A stretch of 64,000 nucleotides of DNA from Prochlorococcus sp. AG-418-M08. GTDB taxonomy: Bacteria; Cyanobacteriota; Cyanobacteriia; PCC-6307; Cyanobiaceae. Positions 45,776 through 56,206 of this stretch are shown one piece after another. The translations under genes and the position numbers were made by a program. The DNA is taken from contig QCMG01000010.1 of assembly GCA_003213955.1 (NCBI GenBank), positions 1-64,000 of the forward strand. Direction: 5' to 3'. The notes under the pieces were generated by a model. It worked only from the letters and a program-made list of their open reading frames with translations, searched no databases and was not told where the DNA came from. Each line of letters starts with the position of its first letter. Positions within the stretch are counted from its first letter, which is position 1.

Positions 45776-46680
45776 AAGATAAAAGGACATATATCATTTT
45801 TTTTAATTATTTCTTTTATTTGAAAACATAATTTTGCATGCATTTTTTTATTATTTGAGGCAATAATTATTCCTCCCTGATCAAAATTTGGTTTTTCATA
45901 ACATAGCTCCTCATTTTCTAAATTAGTAACAGCTCCGCCAGCTGTTTTTAAGATAACTTCTGGAGCTGCAAAATCCCAATCCTTTGGTGAACTTTTACCT
46001 GGCAAGCTTAAACAGATATAAATATCACTTTCACCTCTAATTATTGAAGCAATTTTGCAACCAATACTTCCCATAATTACAACATTTTTAAAACTTACCT
46101 TATCAATTAAATTATTCAAAGTAGGATTACTATGATTTTTACTTGTTACTAGAGTCATTTCACAAAGACTTTTATTGGGAAATAAATTCAATTTTCGATT
46201 TACATTATTTCTTCTATCACACCAAACATTATCGCCATTCGATATCCATAATTCGTCTCTTTCTGGAATAAGGACAACTCCAAGAAATGGTTTATTCTTA
46301 TAATTGAGGGCAAAATGCATTGCATAATTACCTGTTCCTTGGATAAAGTCTTTTGTACCATCAAGAGGATCAAGTATCCAAACCCACTCAGAATTGATAT
46401 CGCAATTATTAAAATTAATCTTTGCATTTTCTTCACTTAAGTATTTCCAACCAATATTTGAATATTTATTTTTCATTCTTTTGAGAATTAAATCATTTAC
46501 CTCTAAATCAGCAATTGTTACAGGATCTTTCTCATTATTATTTTTAATGATGTTAGTTTTATAGTCTGATTTCTTGAGTATTTGAGAATATTTAAGCAAA
46601 ATATCGGCGGCTTCCCAGCTGAAAATTCTCAGATCATCGATAAGATTATTAATATCTACACCACCTGGTAATTTAACCAC
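45772..46680 (-). CDS. cysQ: 3'(2'),5'-bisphosphate nucleotidase (CysQ-like)
   Basis: 302 aa inositol-monophosphatase-fold enzyme. The metal-binding motif [17 protein letters not shown] and the C-terminal [21 protein letters not shown] are complete. CysQ removes 3'-phosphoadenosine 5'-phosphate from sulfate assimilation; inositol phosphatase activity is an alternative. It starts three bases from the divergent rsmI start, so its promoter lies inside rsmI. Confidence 0.9.
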   Translation of the reverse strand: MVKLPGGVDINNLIDDLRIFSWEAADILLKYSQILKKSDYKTNIIKNNNEKDPVTIADLEVNDLILKRMKNKYSNIGWKYLSEENAKINFNNCDINSEWVWILDPLDGTKDFIQGTGNYAMHFALNYKNKPFLGVVLIPERDELWISNGDNVWCDRRNNVNRKLNLFPNKSLCEMTLVTSKNHSNPTLNNLIDKVSFKNVVIMGSIGCKIASIIRGESDIYICLSLPGKSSPKDWDFAAPEVILKTAGGAVTNLENEELCYEKPNFDQGGIIIASNNKKMHAKLCFQIKEIIKKNDICPFIF

Positions 46681-46683
46681 TTA

Positions 46684-47547
46684 ATGAATAGTAAACACTT
46701 ATTATCGCACAGAAACCAAGAACCAGAAAATGGCGTTTTGTATTTAGTAGGAACACCAATTGGTAATTTAAACGATCTCTCATCACGAGCTATAAATATT
46801 CTAAAAAATGTTTTTTTAATTGCCTGTGAAGATACAAGGCAAACAAAAAAAATAATGAATAAATTTGGAATTAAAAATAATCTTATTAGCTTTAATAAGC
46901 ATAATTCTTTAAAAAAAATCCCGTCTTTAATAAATGATCTTATTGCAGGTAAATCTATTGCTTTGGTTAGTGATGCTGGAATGCCAAGTATTTGTGATCC
47001 TGGAGAAGATTTAGTTTGTAAAGCGAAGTCGCTAGGATTAGATATTATCTGCATTCCTGGTCCTTGTGCAGCTATTGCAGCCCTTGTTTCTAGTGGAATG
47101 CCATCATCTAAATTCATCTTTGAAGGTTTTTTGCCAAAAAAACAAAGTTATAGAAAAAGAATTCTTTTAGAAATAAGTAATAATGAAAAGACAACCATAT
47201 TATTTGAATCTCCTCAAAGACTTATTAAACTTTTGAAAGAATTAAAAGAGTATTGCGGAGGTGAAAGAGAGATTCAAGTTTCAAGAGAAATAACGAAGAA
47301 ATTTGAAGAACATATAGGGAACAATATAAATACGGTATTAGGATTTTTCGAAGGAAAAACTATTATAGGGGAAATAACTATTGTGATAAAGGGTATTAAA
47401 AAAAATAAGACACCAGACTTTGATGAATCACTTATAAAAAAACAACTTTATGAACTAATTGACGCTGGCCTAAGCTTACCAGCAGCTTCAAAATACCTCG
47501 CAAAAAAAGAAAATCTTACTCGAAAAATAATTTACAACTTATATTAA
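46684..47547 (+). CDS. rsmI: 16S rRNA 2'-O-methyltransferase (C1402)
   Basis: 287 aa tetrapyrrole-methylase-fold enzyme. Signatures GVLYLVGTPIGNLNDLSSRA, CEDTRQTKKIMNKFGI, and ALVSDAGMPSICDPGEDLV are intact. It methylates the ribose of C1402 in 16S rRNA. Head-to-head with cysQ. It is followed after ten bases by a small membrane protein. Confidence 0.96.
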   Translation: MNSKHLLSHRNQEPENGVLYLVGTPIGNLNDLSSRAINILKNVFLIACEDTRQTKKIMNKFGIKNNLISFNKHNSLKKIPSLINDLIAGKSIALVSDAGMPSICDPGEDLVCKAKSLGLDIICIPGPCAAIAALVSSGMPSSKFIFEGFLPKKQSYRKRILLEISNNEKTTILFESPQRLIKLLKELKEYCGGEREIQVSREITKKFEEHIGNNINTVLGFFEGKTIIGEITIVIKGIKKNKTPDFDESLIKKQLYELIDAGLSLPAASKYLAKKENLTRKIIYNLY

Positions 47548-47557
47548 AATTACAATA

Positions 47558-47797
47558 ATGAATTATTATCAAATGCCATCCTTAATAAAAAAAATATTTT
47601 TTTTAATTACTTTCAATACATGTCTTTTTATTATATTGGTGACAGGAATTCAGAATAGCAATAATAGAAGCAAGGTGGATTTATTAATAGAAAAAACTGT
47701 ATCACTACCTATTGGATTCATAACGGGTACAAGCTTTATAAGTGGGTCTATTTTTGGAAACCTCTTATTACTAAATTTTTTTAAAAAGAATGAATAA
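47558..47797 (+). CDS. Small two-helix membrane protein
   Basis: 79 aa. Two hydrophobic helices (KIFFLITFNTCLFIILVTG and PIGFITGTSFISGSIFGNLLLLNF) are joined by a polar loop with SNNRSKVDLL. The arrangement is similar to LapA-like proteins. Probably co-transcribed with rsmI. Role unknown. Confidence 0.7.
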   Translation: MNYYQMPSLIKKIFFLITFNTCLFIILVTGIQNSNNRSKVDLLIEKTVSLPIGFITGTSFISGSIFGNLLLLNFFKKNE

Positions 47798-47805
47798 TAA
47801 TCTAT

Positions 47806-48489
47806 TTATAATGCTATTAATTTATCAGAAGTAACTATTCTTGAAATTCCTCTGGACATCAAAAGTGGCGCAACAATTCTAAAAACATCAGTATTTGGAA
47901 TTTTAATAACTTTTTGTTCTTTTGAACAAAAGCTTTTTGCAATTTTCAAATCATAAAATATTTCTATAGTATTTCTATCTAATTCCTCTTTGGAAAGGAA
48001 TTGCCACTCAGGGTAATCGCTAAGTAATTTAGTTTGTAATTCTATTTTATTGTCAACAATCATGAAAACAACTTTAGGAAAATCTATATTTGAGATAGGG
48101 ATTGATGATAAGTCTTTTTGAGTTATATTATCAATTTCAAAATTTAGAGGTGCAACCTCCACGAAGTCATTTAGAGCAAAATCTGATCCTTCTGTAAAAT
48201 TTAAGTTACTAGCTTTATTATTAGCAATATTACCTTTTACGACTTTATTATTCAGTAGATTTTCCTTCTCAATTGAAGACGAAATTTCTTTATTAGAAAA
48301 TAATACTTTAGATTTTTTACTTTTTTCTATTAGATTTTTATAAGTTTTATCTCCTAGATTTTTTTTTAAATATCTAGAAATTGTTAATTTTGTAGAACTA
48401 AATTCTTCTACTAAATCATTAATATTCTTTCCATTAATAAATTCTTGGGTTAATTGTTCCTTTTCTTTATCTGAAAGCCTTTTAGCCAA
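47806..48489 (-). CDS. HTH-like conserved cyanobacterial protein
   Basis: 227 aa. The N-terminus KEKEQLTQEFINGKNINDLVEEFSSTKLTISRYLKKNLG fits a resolvase/transposase-type helix-turn-helix. A polar linker (~residues 60-125) follows, then a C-terminal domain with YPEWQFLSKEELDRNTIEIF and LLMSRGISRIVTSDKLIAL. It may be a transcription regulator. A 13-pair inverted repeat lies ~130 bases upstream. It is convergent with the small membrane protein. Confidence 0.75.
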   Translation of the reverse strand: MAKRLSDKEKEQLTQEFINGKNINDLVEEFSSTKLTISRYLKKNLGDKTYKNLIEKSKKSKVLFSNKEISSSIEKENLLNNKVVKGNIANNKASNLNFTEGSDFALNDFVEVAPLNFEIDNITQKDLSSIPISNIDFPKVVFMIVDNKIELQTKLLSDYPEWQFLSKEELDRNTIEIFYDLKIAKSFCSKEQKVIKIPNTDVFRIVAPLLMSRGISRIVTSDKLIAL

Positions 48490-48615
48490 AATAAATCAAT
48501 TATATTTTTTTAATTCTATATATAAATTCAATAAAAATTTATTTTTTCTAAAATTTCTTGTCATAATAATTGATATCTATCAGATGTTTACTTTTATAGT
48601 ATTTATTAAAAGAAA

Positions 48616-48645
48616 AAAATAAATATATATACATATATTTATTTT
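48616..48645. repeat. 13-pair AT inverted repeat
   Basis: AAAATAAATATAT, loop ATAC, ATATATTTATTTT: a perfect 13-base-pair palindrome arm with a four-base loop. Candidate operator, hairpin or cruciform; located ~130 bases upstream of the HTH-like gene. Confidence 0.7.
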
Positions 48646-48723
48646 CATTATAAATTTTTTCATTTTCTAAAGATAAATTTATTGAGTTGATGATTAAACA
48701 AAATAACTTAACTGGTCAAAGTT

Positions 48724-48747
48724 TTTAAATTAATTTAAATTAATTTA
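48724..48747. repeat. Short tandem repeat TTTAAATTAA x2.4
   Basis: Two complete copies of TTTAAATTAA plus TTTA. The overlap creates the palindrome TTAATTTAAATTAA. In DNA this AT-rich it may be slippage. Confidence 0.6.
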
Positions 48748-48955
48748 TAAATCATTACCAAAGAAAATACCCTAGTTGGAACTTAAAATTAAAACAATAA
48801 TTTTGTCTTTGAGTATTTAAATTTGAAGAATTACTGGTTACGAGTGCAAGGCTGTATTAAGATAATAGGGTTATAAATAAAGTTAATTTGTTTCTGTTTT
48901 TCAAGATTTTGTTAACTGAGTGAAAGACTGAGTAACTAAAAAATGAGAAACATTA

Positions 48956-49029
<74 letters not shown>

Positions 49030-49042
49030 TTTAAAAAATAAC

Positions 49043-50152
49043 ATGATGAATAAAAAAGCTTTAATCACTGGTGTTACTGGACAAGATGGGAGTTATCTAG
49101 TTGAGTTTCTTTTAAATAAAAACTATGAAGTTCATGGAATCAAGAGGAGAAGTAGTAGCCTTAATACACAAAGAGTAGATCATCTTTATCAGGATCCACA
49201 TGAAAATAATCCAAGATTTTTCATGCATTATGGAGACCTTACTGATAGTACAAACTTAATAAGACTCATACAGGATATTTCACCTGATGAAATATATAAT
49301 TTAGGAGCTCAAAGTCACGTAGCAGTCAGTTTTGAAACTCCAGAATATACTGCAAACTGCGATGCTTTAGGCACCTTAAGAATATTAGAGGCAGTTAGAA
49401 TATTAGGTCTCTCAAAAAAAACAAAAATATATCAAGCTAGTACTAGTGAATTATATGGTTTAGTTCAGGAAACACCACAAAATGAAAAAACACCTTTCTA
49501 TCCTAGAAGTCCATATGGAGTAGCAAAATTATATGCCTATTGGATAACTATTAATTATAGAGAAGCATATGATATGTACGCATGTAATGGGATTCTTTTT
49601 AACCATGAAAGCCCAAGACGAGGAGAAACTTTTATAACTAGAAAAATCACAAGGGGTCTCGCAAGAATAGATGCAGGTTTAGAAAAATTTCTTTTCTTGG
49701 GTAATCTAAATTCAAAAAGAGATTGGGGACATGCAAGAGATTATGTAGAAATGCAATGGCTAATGCTTCAACAAGAAGAACCAAAAGATTATGTCATCTC
49801 TACTGGGAGAGCTGAAAGTATTAGAAAATTTGCTGAGATAAGTGCCTTTTATCTAGGATGGAGTAGTAAAGGAAAAGCTGGGATAATTTGGGAAGGTGAT
49901 GGTTTAAATGAAGTAGGAAGGAGAGCCGATACCATGGAAATAGTTATTAGGGTTGATCCCAGATACTTTAGACCTACTGAAGTTGAATTTCTCCTTGGTG
50001 AATCAAAAAAAGCTAATTTAGAATTAGGTTGGACTCCAAAAACTTCACTAGAAGAATTAATTAAAGAAATGATAGAATCTGATAAAGAAGAAGCAAGGAA
50101 AGACTCTATATTGAAAAAATCAGGTTTTCAAATAAATAATTCCCAAGAATAA
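49043..50152 (+). CDS. gmd: GDP-mannose 4,6-dehydratase
   Basis: 369 aa from ATG 49043 (an ATG at 49046 is equally possible); the ORF-track start lies inside tRNA-Arg. Extended SDR: NAD(P) motif [11 protein letters not shown], the RR-loop [19 protein letters not shown], and the active-site [10 protein letters not shown]. It makes GDP-4-keto-6-deoxymannose from GDP-mannose, the first step to GDP-L-fucose. It is followed by fcl after 16 bases. Confidence 0.96.
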   Translation: MMNKKALITGVTGQDGSYLVEFLLNKNYEVHGIKRRSSSLNTQRVDHLYQDPHENNPRFFMHYGDLTDSTNLIRLIQDISPDEIYNLGAQSHVAVSFETPEYTANCDALGTLRILEAVRILGLSKKTKIYQASTSELYGLVQETPQNEKTPFYPRSPYGVAKLYAYWITINYREAYDMYACNGILFNHESPRRGETFITRKITRGLARIDAGLEKFLFLGNLNSKRDWGHARDYVEMQWLMLQQEEPKDYVISTGRAESIRKFAEISAFYLGWSSKGKAGIIWEGDGLNEVGRRADTMEIVIRVDPRYFRPTEVEFLLGESKKANLELGWTPKTSLEELIKEMIESDKEEARKDSILKKSGFQINNSQE

Positions 50153-50168
50153 GAACGGTTCATATTAG

Positions 50169-51167
50169 ATGACACTAATAAATAAGAAAGACAAAATTTT
50201 TATAGCTGGTGGGAGCGGCATGGTTGGAAGTGCCATAATAAGAAAGTTGAAGAAATTAGGATTTAAAAATTTAATTTCCCCTAATAGTTTAAAACTCGAT
50301 CTTAAAGATTCATATTTAGTATCTAATTGGTTTAAAAAAAATAAACCCGATATTGTAATTATTGCAGCTGCTAAAGTAGGTGGGATATTTGCGAATAATA
50401 CCTACCCAGTTGACTTTTTATTAGATAACTTAAAGATTCAAAATAATGTTATTGAAAGTGCATGGAAAAATAAAGTAAGAAGGTTACTTTTTCTTGGGAG
50501 TAGTTGTGTTTATCCAAAGAATTCCAGTCAACCTATAAATGAGGATGAATTGCTAAAAAGTTCTCTTGAGAAAACTAATGAATGGTACGCTTTAGCTAAG
50601 ATTTCTGGAATTAAATTATGTGAGGCATTAAGAAGACAGTACGGATTTGATGCAATATCACTTATGCCAACTAATCTCTATGGTAAGGGTGATAACTATC
50701 ATTCATCAAATAGTCATGTTCTACCAGCTTTGATTCATAGATTCCATTCGCACAAACTTGAGCAAAAAGAATATATAGAATGTTGGGGATCAGGAAATCC
50801 AAGAAGAGAATTTATGCATGTTGATGATCTGGCGGATGCTTCGATTTTTGCCTTAGAGAATTGGGATCCCAATAAAAATAATGCACCTTTGGATAAATTA
50901 GGAGAGCCCTTAAATTGGCTGAATGTTGGCACGGGAATTGATTTAAGTATAAAAGAGCTTGCTGAGATGATTGCTAAAATAACCTCCTACAAAGGAAAAA
51001 TTATTTGGAACCAAGACAAACCTGATGGGACATTTAGAAAGTTATTGAACATTTCAAAATTAGAAAACTTAGGTTGGAAATCAAAAATATCTTTGGAGGA
51101 AGGACTCACAATTACTTATAAAGACTACAAAAAAGAACTTAAAGAAAATAACCTAAGAATGAAATAG
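50169..51167 (+). CDS. fcl: GDP-L-fucose synthase
   Basis: 332 aa extended SDR, a dual epimerase/reductase that completes GDP-L-fucose. Motifs: IAGGSGMVGSAI, AAAKVGGIFANNTYP, LGSSCVYPK, and active-site YALAKISG. Directly downstream of gmd, in the same operon. Confidence 0.96.
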   Translation: MTLINKKDKIFIAGGSGMVGSAIIRKLKKLGFKNLISPNSLKLDLKDSYLVSNWFKKNKPDIVIIAAAKVGGIFANNTYPVDFLLDNLKIQNNVIESAWKNKVRRLLFLGSSCVYPKNSSQPINEDELLKSSLEKTNEWYALAKISGIKLCEALRRQYGFDAISLMPTNLYGKGDNYHSSNSHVLPALIHRFHSHKLEQKEYIECWGSGNPRREFMHVDDLADASIFALENWDPNKNNAPLDKLGEPLNWLNVGTGIDLSIKELAEMIAKITSYKGKIIWNQDKPDGTFRKLLNISKLENLGWKSKISLEEGLTITYKDYKKELKENNLRMK

Positions 51168-51665
51168 CCTAATTACAATTAAAAATATTTTGGGAAGAAT
51201 TATGAGATTTATTTTTTAAATATTTTTTATAAAAAATTTTTAGCATAGATTTTCATTTTTATGTAAAAAAAATACTTATCTTAAAAAGGATTTATTACAT
51301 TTTTTTAAAGGAGTAATAAGAATTAATTTTAAAAAGTTTAAATTTAAAATTTCTTGTACTTTAATTAATAAATTTAAATTGTCATCCTAAATAGATAAAC
51401 AACTTTAATAATTATAGAATTCCAAAAAAATCATACTATTTTTAATAGACTTTTTTTTATAATTTCTGTGCTAATTTTATCCAAATTTGATAACTTTTTC
51501 TCATACAAATATCAAGAAAATTTCATTTCTGCAAATTAATTAGCGATATTGATTTCTTCTAAAAAATAGATACCTACATAACAATATTTTTAAAAAGTGC
51601 ATTTTTTATTAATTGGGTTAAAAAAAAACTTTGTAGTAATATTTTAATAATGTAATTTAATATTA
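51168..51665. other. 498-base AT-rich spacer in the island
   Basis: Strongly A/T-tract DNA between fcl and manC. No ORF, RNA or terminator hairpin could be supported. It probably holds the manC promoter and may be a join between separately acquired pieces. Confidence 0.5.
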
Positions 51666-53108
51666 ATGGAACAAAAAATAATTCCTATAATCTTATGCGG
51701 AGGGAGAGGTACAAGATTATGGCCTCTTTCAAGACAAAGCTATCCTAAACAATTTTTAGCTCTTTGCGGGGATAACAACAAAACACTTTTGCAGCAAACT
51801 CAAGAGCGAATATCTTTTTTAAGGGGAATTACTGAACCAATAATTATTTGCAATGAGGAACATAGATTCTTAGTAGCAGAACAAATGAGAAATATAAATG
51901 TAAAACCAAAAGCAATAATACTTGAAAATGAAGGGAAAAATACTGCCCCTGCTATTGCTCTAGGAGCTATAAAAGCACTTGAAGAAGAGAAAGAAGATCC
52001 ATTATTATTAGTATTATCTGCCGATCATATAATAAAAGATCTTAATATTTTCTCGAAAGTTTTACAAAAAGGATGCGAGTCAGCATTAGAAAATAATTTA
52101 GTTACATTTGGAATAATTCCTAAAAACCCTGAAACAGGTTATGGATATATAGAAAGTGAATTTGTTCTTGATAATAAAAATATTAAAGGTAGTCGGATTA
52201 AAAGATTTATCGAGAAACCAAATAAAGAATTAGCTCAGAAACTTTTTAAATCAAAGAAATATACTTGGAATAGTGGAATGTTTATATTCAAAAATAGCTT
52301 AATTATTAAAGAACTTAATAAACATGCACCATTAGTTTTAAAATCTTGTGAGAAGGCACTTAGTAGTAGTGTTAGAGATCTTGATTTCATAAGAATTGGG
52401 GGAGATTCTTTCTCTAACTCTCCAAATATACCAATAGATATTGCTGTTATGGAAAAAACTAATTTAGGTTTAGTTCTTCCTTTAGATGCTGGGTGGAGTG
52501 ATATTGGTAATTGGGAATCCCTATGGGAAAACGAAAAGAAAGATTCTTCAGGCAATGTCATCAAAGGCAAAGTTTTTAATGAAGGATCAAGTGATTGCTA
52601 TATCAAGAGTGAAAATAGTCTTTTGGTAACACTGGGTTTAAAAGATTTAATAATTGTTGAGACTTCTGATGCAATACTTGCTGCAAACAAAAATGAATTA
52701 AATAAAATAAAAAATGTTTTAAGTAAACTTGATAAAAAAGGATATAAAGAAGTAAATAAACATAGAAAAATATATCGACCATGGGGGGCATATACTTCCT
52801 TAATAGAGAATGAAAAGTGGCTTGTTAAAAGCATTGAAGTAAATCCTGGTTCAAAACTTTCCCTACAAATGCATCATCATAGGACTGAACATTGGATAGT
52901 AGTTAAAGGCACAGCAAAAGTAGAAGTAGACAATAAGAGTTTCTTTTTAGGAGAAAATCAAAGTACTTTTATTCCTTTAGGTTCAAAACATAGATTAAGT
53001 AATCCAGGGAAAAATGATTTAACTTTAATTGAAATTCAAAGTGGAGACTATATTGGAGAGGATGATATTATTAGGTTTAAAGATGATTACGGTAGAATAA
53101 ATGATTGA
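51666..53108 (+). CDS. manC: Mannose-1-phosphate guanylyltransferase / mannose-6-phosphate isomerase
   Basis: 480 aa bifunctional type. Nucleotidyltransferase domain ~1-350 with GGRGTRLWPLSRQSYPKQF and PIDIAVMEKT; cupin isomerase domain ~365-480 with YRPWGAYTSL and SLQMHHHRTEHWIVVKGTA (zinc-binding His). It supplies GDP-mannose to Gmd. It has its own upstream spacer and is followed by an epimerase after 12 bases. Confidence 0.96.
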   Translation: MEQKIIPIILCGGRGTRLWPLSRQSYPKQFLALCGDNNKTLLQQTQERISFLRGITEPIIICNEEHRFLVAEQMRNINVKPKAIILENEGKNTAPAIALGAIKALEEEKEDPLLLVLSADHIIKDLNIFSKVLQKGCESALENNLVTFGIIPKNPETGYGYIESEFVLDNKNIKGSRIKRFIEKPNKELAQKLFKSKKYTWNSGMFIFKNSLIIKELNKHAPLVLKSCEKALSSSVRDLDFIRIGGDSFSNSPNIPIDIAVMEKTNLGLVLPLDAGWSDIGNWESLWENEKKDSSGNVIKGKVFNEGSSDCYIKSENSLLVTLGLKDLIIVETSDAILAANKNELNKIKNVLSKLDKKGYKEVNKHRKIYRPWGAYTSLIENEKWLVKSIEVNPGSKLSLQMHHHRTEHWIVVKGTAKVEVDNKSFFLGENQSTFIPLGSKHRLSNPGKNDLTLIEIQSGDYIGEDDIIRFKDDYGRIND

Positions 53109-53120
53109 GTTGAGATTTTT

Positions 53121-54149
53121 ATGCAAGAAAAAATATTAGTTACTGGTTGTGCTGGTTTTATAGGATTTCATGTATGTCAACAATTACTGAATAAAGGTTT
53201 GTTTGTTATTGGATTAGACAACCTTAATAATTACTATGATGTGAATTTAAAGGAAGCCAGATTAAAAGAACTAGACAAAATTTCAAAAAATAATAGTAAA
53301 GGAGAATTTTTATTTATAAAAGCAGATTTGAATGACGAAAATAATTTAAAAAACATCTCGGAATTATACTTCCCAAAAAAAGTTATTCATCTTGCAGCCC
53401 AAGCAGGAGTTAGACACTCTATAGAAAATCCAAGAGCATATATTGATTCAAATTTAGTAGGGTTTGGTAATATTCTTGAATTCTGCAAGGATAATCAAGT
53501 TGAACACTTAATTTATGCAAGTAGCAGTTCGATTTATGGCGGGAATAAAAAAACCCCATTCTCTGAAAAGGATTTTGTTGACTATCCAATAAGTCTTTAT
53601 GCTGCAACTAAAAAATCGAATGAGCTAATGGCTCACTCCTATAGTCATCTTTTTAAAGTACCATCTACTGGAATAAGACTTTTTACAGTTTATGGTCCTT
53701 GGGGAAGACCAGATATGGCTCCAATGATCTTCACAAAGTCAATTCTCTCAGGGAAGCCAATAAAAATTTTTAATCATGGTGATATGTATAGAGATTTTAC
53801 TTACATTGATGATGTAAGTGAAGCAATTCTGAAACTACTTTATAAACCACCAAAATATTTCAATGATAATAAAAAATTAAAATCATCAGACATACCTGAA
53901 TTAACTCCATATCGTATTGTAAATATTGGAAGTAGTAATCCAATTAATCTATTGAAATTTATAGAAATTCTGGAAAATGAAATTAATATAAAAGCGATAA
54001 AAGTATTTGAAAAAATGCAATTAGGTGAAGTTAAAAAAACATATGCAGATACTTCTTATATAAAAGATCTAATTAATTTCAAGCCACATACTTCATTAGA
54101 AAAGGGAATAAGAAAATTTATGAAATGGCATAAGAATTTTTATAAATAA
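53121..54149 (+). CDS. NAD-dependent epimerase, UDP-glucuronate 4-epimerase-like
   Basis: 342 aa extended SDR. TGCAGFIGFHVCQQL, AAQAGVRHSIENPRAYIDSN, and SLYAATKKSNELMAHSYSHLF match the UDP-glucuronate 4-epimerase (CapI/LspL) group, which makes UDP-galacturonate. UDP-GlcNAc 4-epimerase is a less likely alternative. It is the last plus-strand gene of the island; a convergent spacer of 155 bases follows. Confidence 0.9.
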   Translation: MQEKILVTGCAGFIGFHVCQQLLNKGLFVIGLDNLNNYYDVNLKEARLKELDKISKNNSKGEFLFIKADLNDENNLKNISELYFPKKVIHLAAQAGVRHSIENPRAYIDSNLVGFGNILEFCKDNQVEHLIYASSSSIYGGNKKTPFSEKDFVDYPISLYAATKKSNELMAHSYSHLFKVPSTGIRLFTVYGPWGRPDMAPMIFTKSILSGKPIKIFNHGDMYRDFTYIDDVSEAILKLLYKPPKYFNDNKKLKSSDIPELTPYRIVNIGSSNPINLLKFIEILENEINIKAIKVFEKMQLGEVKKTYADTSYIKDLINFKPHTSLEKGIRKFMKWHKNFYK

Positions 54150-54304
54150 TTTTTTTTATAAGATAATAAAGATTTAAATAACCTCAAATCCATCCATATT
54201 TCTTAACTCAACATTAAAAATTAACTACAAAACTCTTTAGATTTGGGTGGTGAAGGCAAAATAATCAAGTTCCTCCAGTAATAAAATACTTTAAATAAAT
54301 TTAA

Positions 54305-56191
54305 TTATTCTCTTAACCATTCTGGGATAATTTCACTAAGACTTTCAATTGTTTTTTTGTTTTCATTATTTTTTAGATGTATAAATAAATTATCAAGTTT
54401 ATCTTTTAAGTCATTAAAATCTAATGATTTTTCAATAGCTTTAAAAATTAATGGATGATCTGTCTTTTGTGATTTACCATCTATTAATAATTCTTCGTAA
54501 AGTTTTTCACCCGATCCTAACCCTCTGTAGACAATTTCAATATCTCCATCAGGATTTGCCTCGTTTCTAATTTTAAGGCCATTTAAAAGAATCATCTGTT
54601 CTGCAAGCTTTTTAATTTGCATAGGTTTTCCCATATCTAATAAAAAAACTTCACCTTCACCTTTAGCTAAGACAGATGATTGAATAACTAAAGATGCTGC
54701 TTCAGCTATAGTCATAAAGTATCTTGTCACGCAAGGATCAGTAACAGTTACTGGCCCACCATCTTCTATTTGTTTTTGAAAAATAGGAACTACTGATCCC
54801 GAAGAACCTAAAACATTTCCAAAACGTACCATAGAAAATACTAATTTTTCTTTATTTATTGTATTTTTAGATTTTTGCGCATAGCTACTAACAATAAGTT
54901 CAGAAATCCTTTTTGTCACTCCCATAACACTTGTTGGTCTTACAGCCTTATCAGAAGAAATTAAAATCAGTTTATTCGTATTAAATTCATAGGCAAGTTT
55001 ACAAACATTAAGTGTAGATTTTATGTTATTTTTAACAGCTTCTATTTGATTCTCTTCTAATAAAGTCACATGTTTGTAGGCAGAAGCATGAAATAATATA
55101 TTAGGCTTATGCTTATTAAAAATGTTTTGCATAAATTTATAATCTGAGGTGTTACCTAATTCACAATAGATTTTTTTATTTTCAAGATTATTTCTAATTA
55201 ATATATTTTTCAGCTCAAAAAGATTAGGCTCACTAAAATCAACCACCACCAATTTGGAGGGTTTTAAGGAAAGTATTTGTAGACTTAGCTCTTTACCTAT
55301 AGAACCAGCTGCACCAGTTACTAAAGCAACTTTCCCTTTAATTCCCGGACCAAGCAAATTTTCCTTGGGGGGGACAATTTCACGAAATAAAAGATCTTCT
55401 AGAGATATAGGTTTTAGTGAATCTATTTTATCTTTTCCCTTTTCAATACTTTTAATTGAAGGAATTTTCAGGATTCTAATCCTAGGCTTTGTTATTTTTA
55501 TTTGTTTTAGGATGTTTAACCATTCATTTGAATCAATAGATAATGTTGATACAAGTAATTGATCAAAATCTAAATGAGATATTTGCTTTAAAGATTTAAC
55601 TTTAATTCCATTTATATCTCTATTTTCTAAATCTGGATTATCATCTATAAATGCAATAATATTATGTGATCCAGTTAAAAGAATTTGCTTGCTTATTAGT
55701 ACTTCACTTTGACCAGTTCCATAAATGGCAATTTTACTTACATTATTTCTTGGAGATATATTGAAAACAGTTATTAAATCCCTAACAAAAACTCTTAATG
55801 CAATTGTAAAAGAGGAGCTTAAAAAACATAAAAGCAACCAAAACCTAAAATTATATGTGTTAAAACCTAATAAATAAAATATTAATTGTATGGAGATAAT
55901 TAATAGTGTATTTTTAATTGCTAATTTATAAAAACCGACACTCGAAGAATATCTAGTTAAATGTTTATAGTAATTTCCAAAAACTAAATAAAGTGAAGTA
56001 AAAAAAAGAAAGAATAAAAAGTATTTATATTTAATATTGTATCCTAAATTTAATAACCATAATGAAGATACATATGAAAAAGTTAAAAGTAGTAGATCAC
56101 TTATTATGAAGTAAATTTTTCTATACTTAATTTTTAAATTGAGTAAATATCTTAATAGATGACTTATTTTTAAGAATAAAAAACTATTCAT
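54305..56191 (-). CDS. WbpM/CapD-type nucleotide-sugar 4,6-dehydratase
   Basis: 628 aa. About four N-terminal membrane helices, then a first Rossmann-like part (AIYGTGQSEVLISKQIL), then the catalytic SDR (ALVTGAAGSIGKELSLQIL). The active site reads SSDKAVRPTSVMGVTKRISEL, where Met replaces the usual Tyr (SMK-type triad known from FlaA1/WbpM/PglF). The product is a UDP-4-keto-6-deoxy-HexNAc for surface glycans. Last of the minus-strand island operon. Confidence 0.93.
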   Translation of the reverse strand: MNSFLFLKISHLLRYLLNLKIKYRKIYFIISDLLLLTFSYVSSLWLLNLGYNIKYKYFLFFLFFTSLYLVFGNYYKHLTRYSSSVGFYKLAIKNTLLIISIQLIFYLLGFNTYNFRFWLLLCFLSSSFTIALRVFVRDLITVFNISPRNNVSKIAIYGTGQSEVLISKQILLTGSHNIIAFIDDNPDLENRDINGIKVKSLKQISHLDFDQLLVSTLSIDSNEWLNILKQIKITKPRIRILKIPSIKSIEKGKDKIDSLKPISLEDLLFREIVPPKENLLGPGIKGKVALVTGAAGSIGKELSLQILSLKPSKLVVVDFSEPNLFELKNILIRNNLENKKIYCELGNTSDYKFMQNIFNKHKPNILFHASAYKHVTLLEENQIEAVKNNIKSTLNVCKLAYEFNTNKLILISSDKAVRPTSVMGVTKRISELIVSSYAQKSKNTINKEKLVFSMVRFGNVLGSSGSVVPIFQKQIEDGGPVTVTDPCVTRYFMTIAEAASLVIQSSVLAKGEGEVFLLDMGKPMQIKKLAEQMILLNGLKIRNEANPDGDIEIVYRGLGSGEKLYEELLIDGKSQKTDHPLIFKAIEKSLDFNDLKDKLDNLFIHLKNNENKKTIESLSEIIPEWLRE

Positions 56192-56206
56192 TTCAAAATA
56201 AAATTT

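Larger units (their letters stand above)
48490..48955. other. 466-base spacer before tRNA-Arg with AT repeats
   Basis: No ORF of credible size was seen. It contains a perfect 13-pair inverted repeat (48616-48645) and a 2.4-copy tandem repeat of TTTAAATTAA (48724-48747). It must contain the promoters of the HTH-like gene and of tRNA-Arg. It marks the left border of the polysaccharide island. No duplicated tRNA end was found. Confidence 0.6.
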
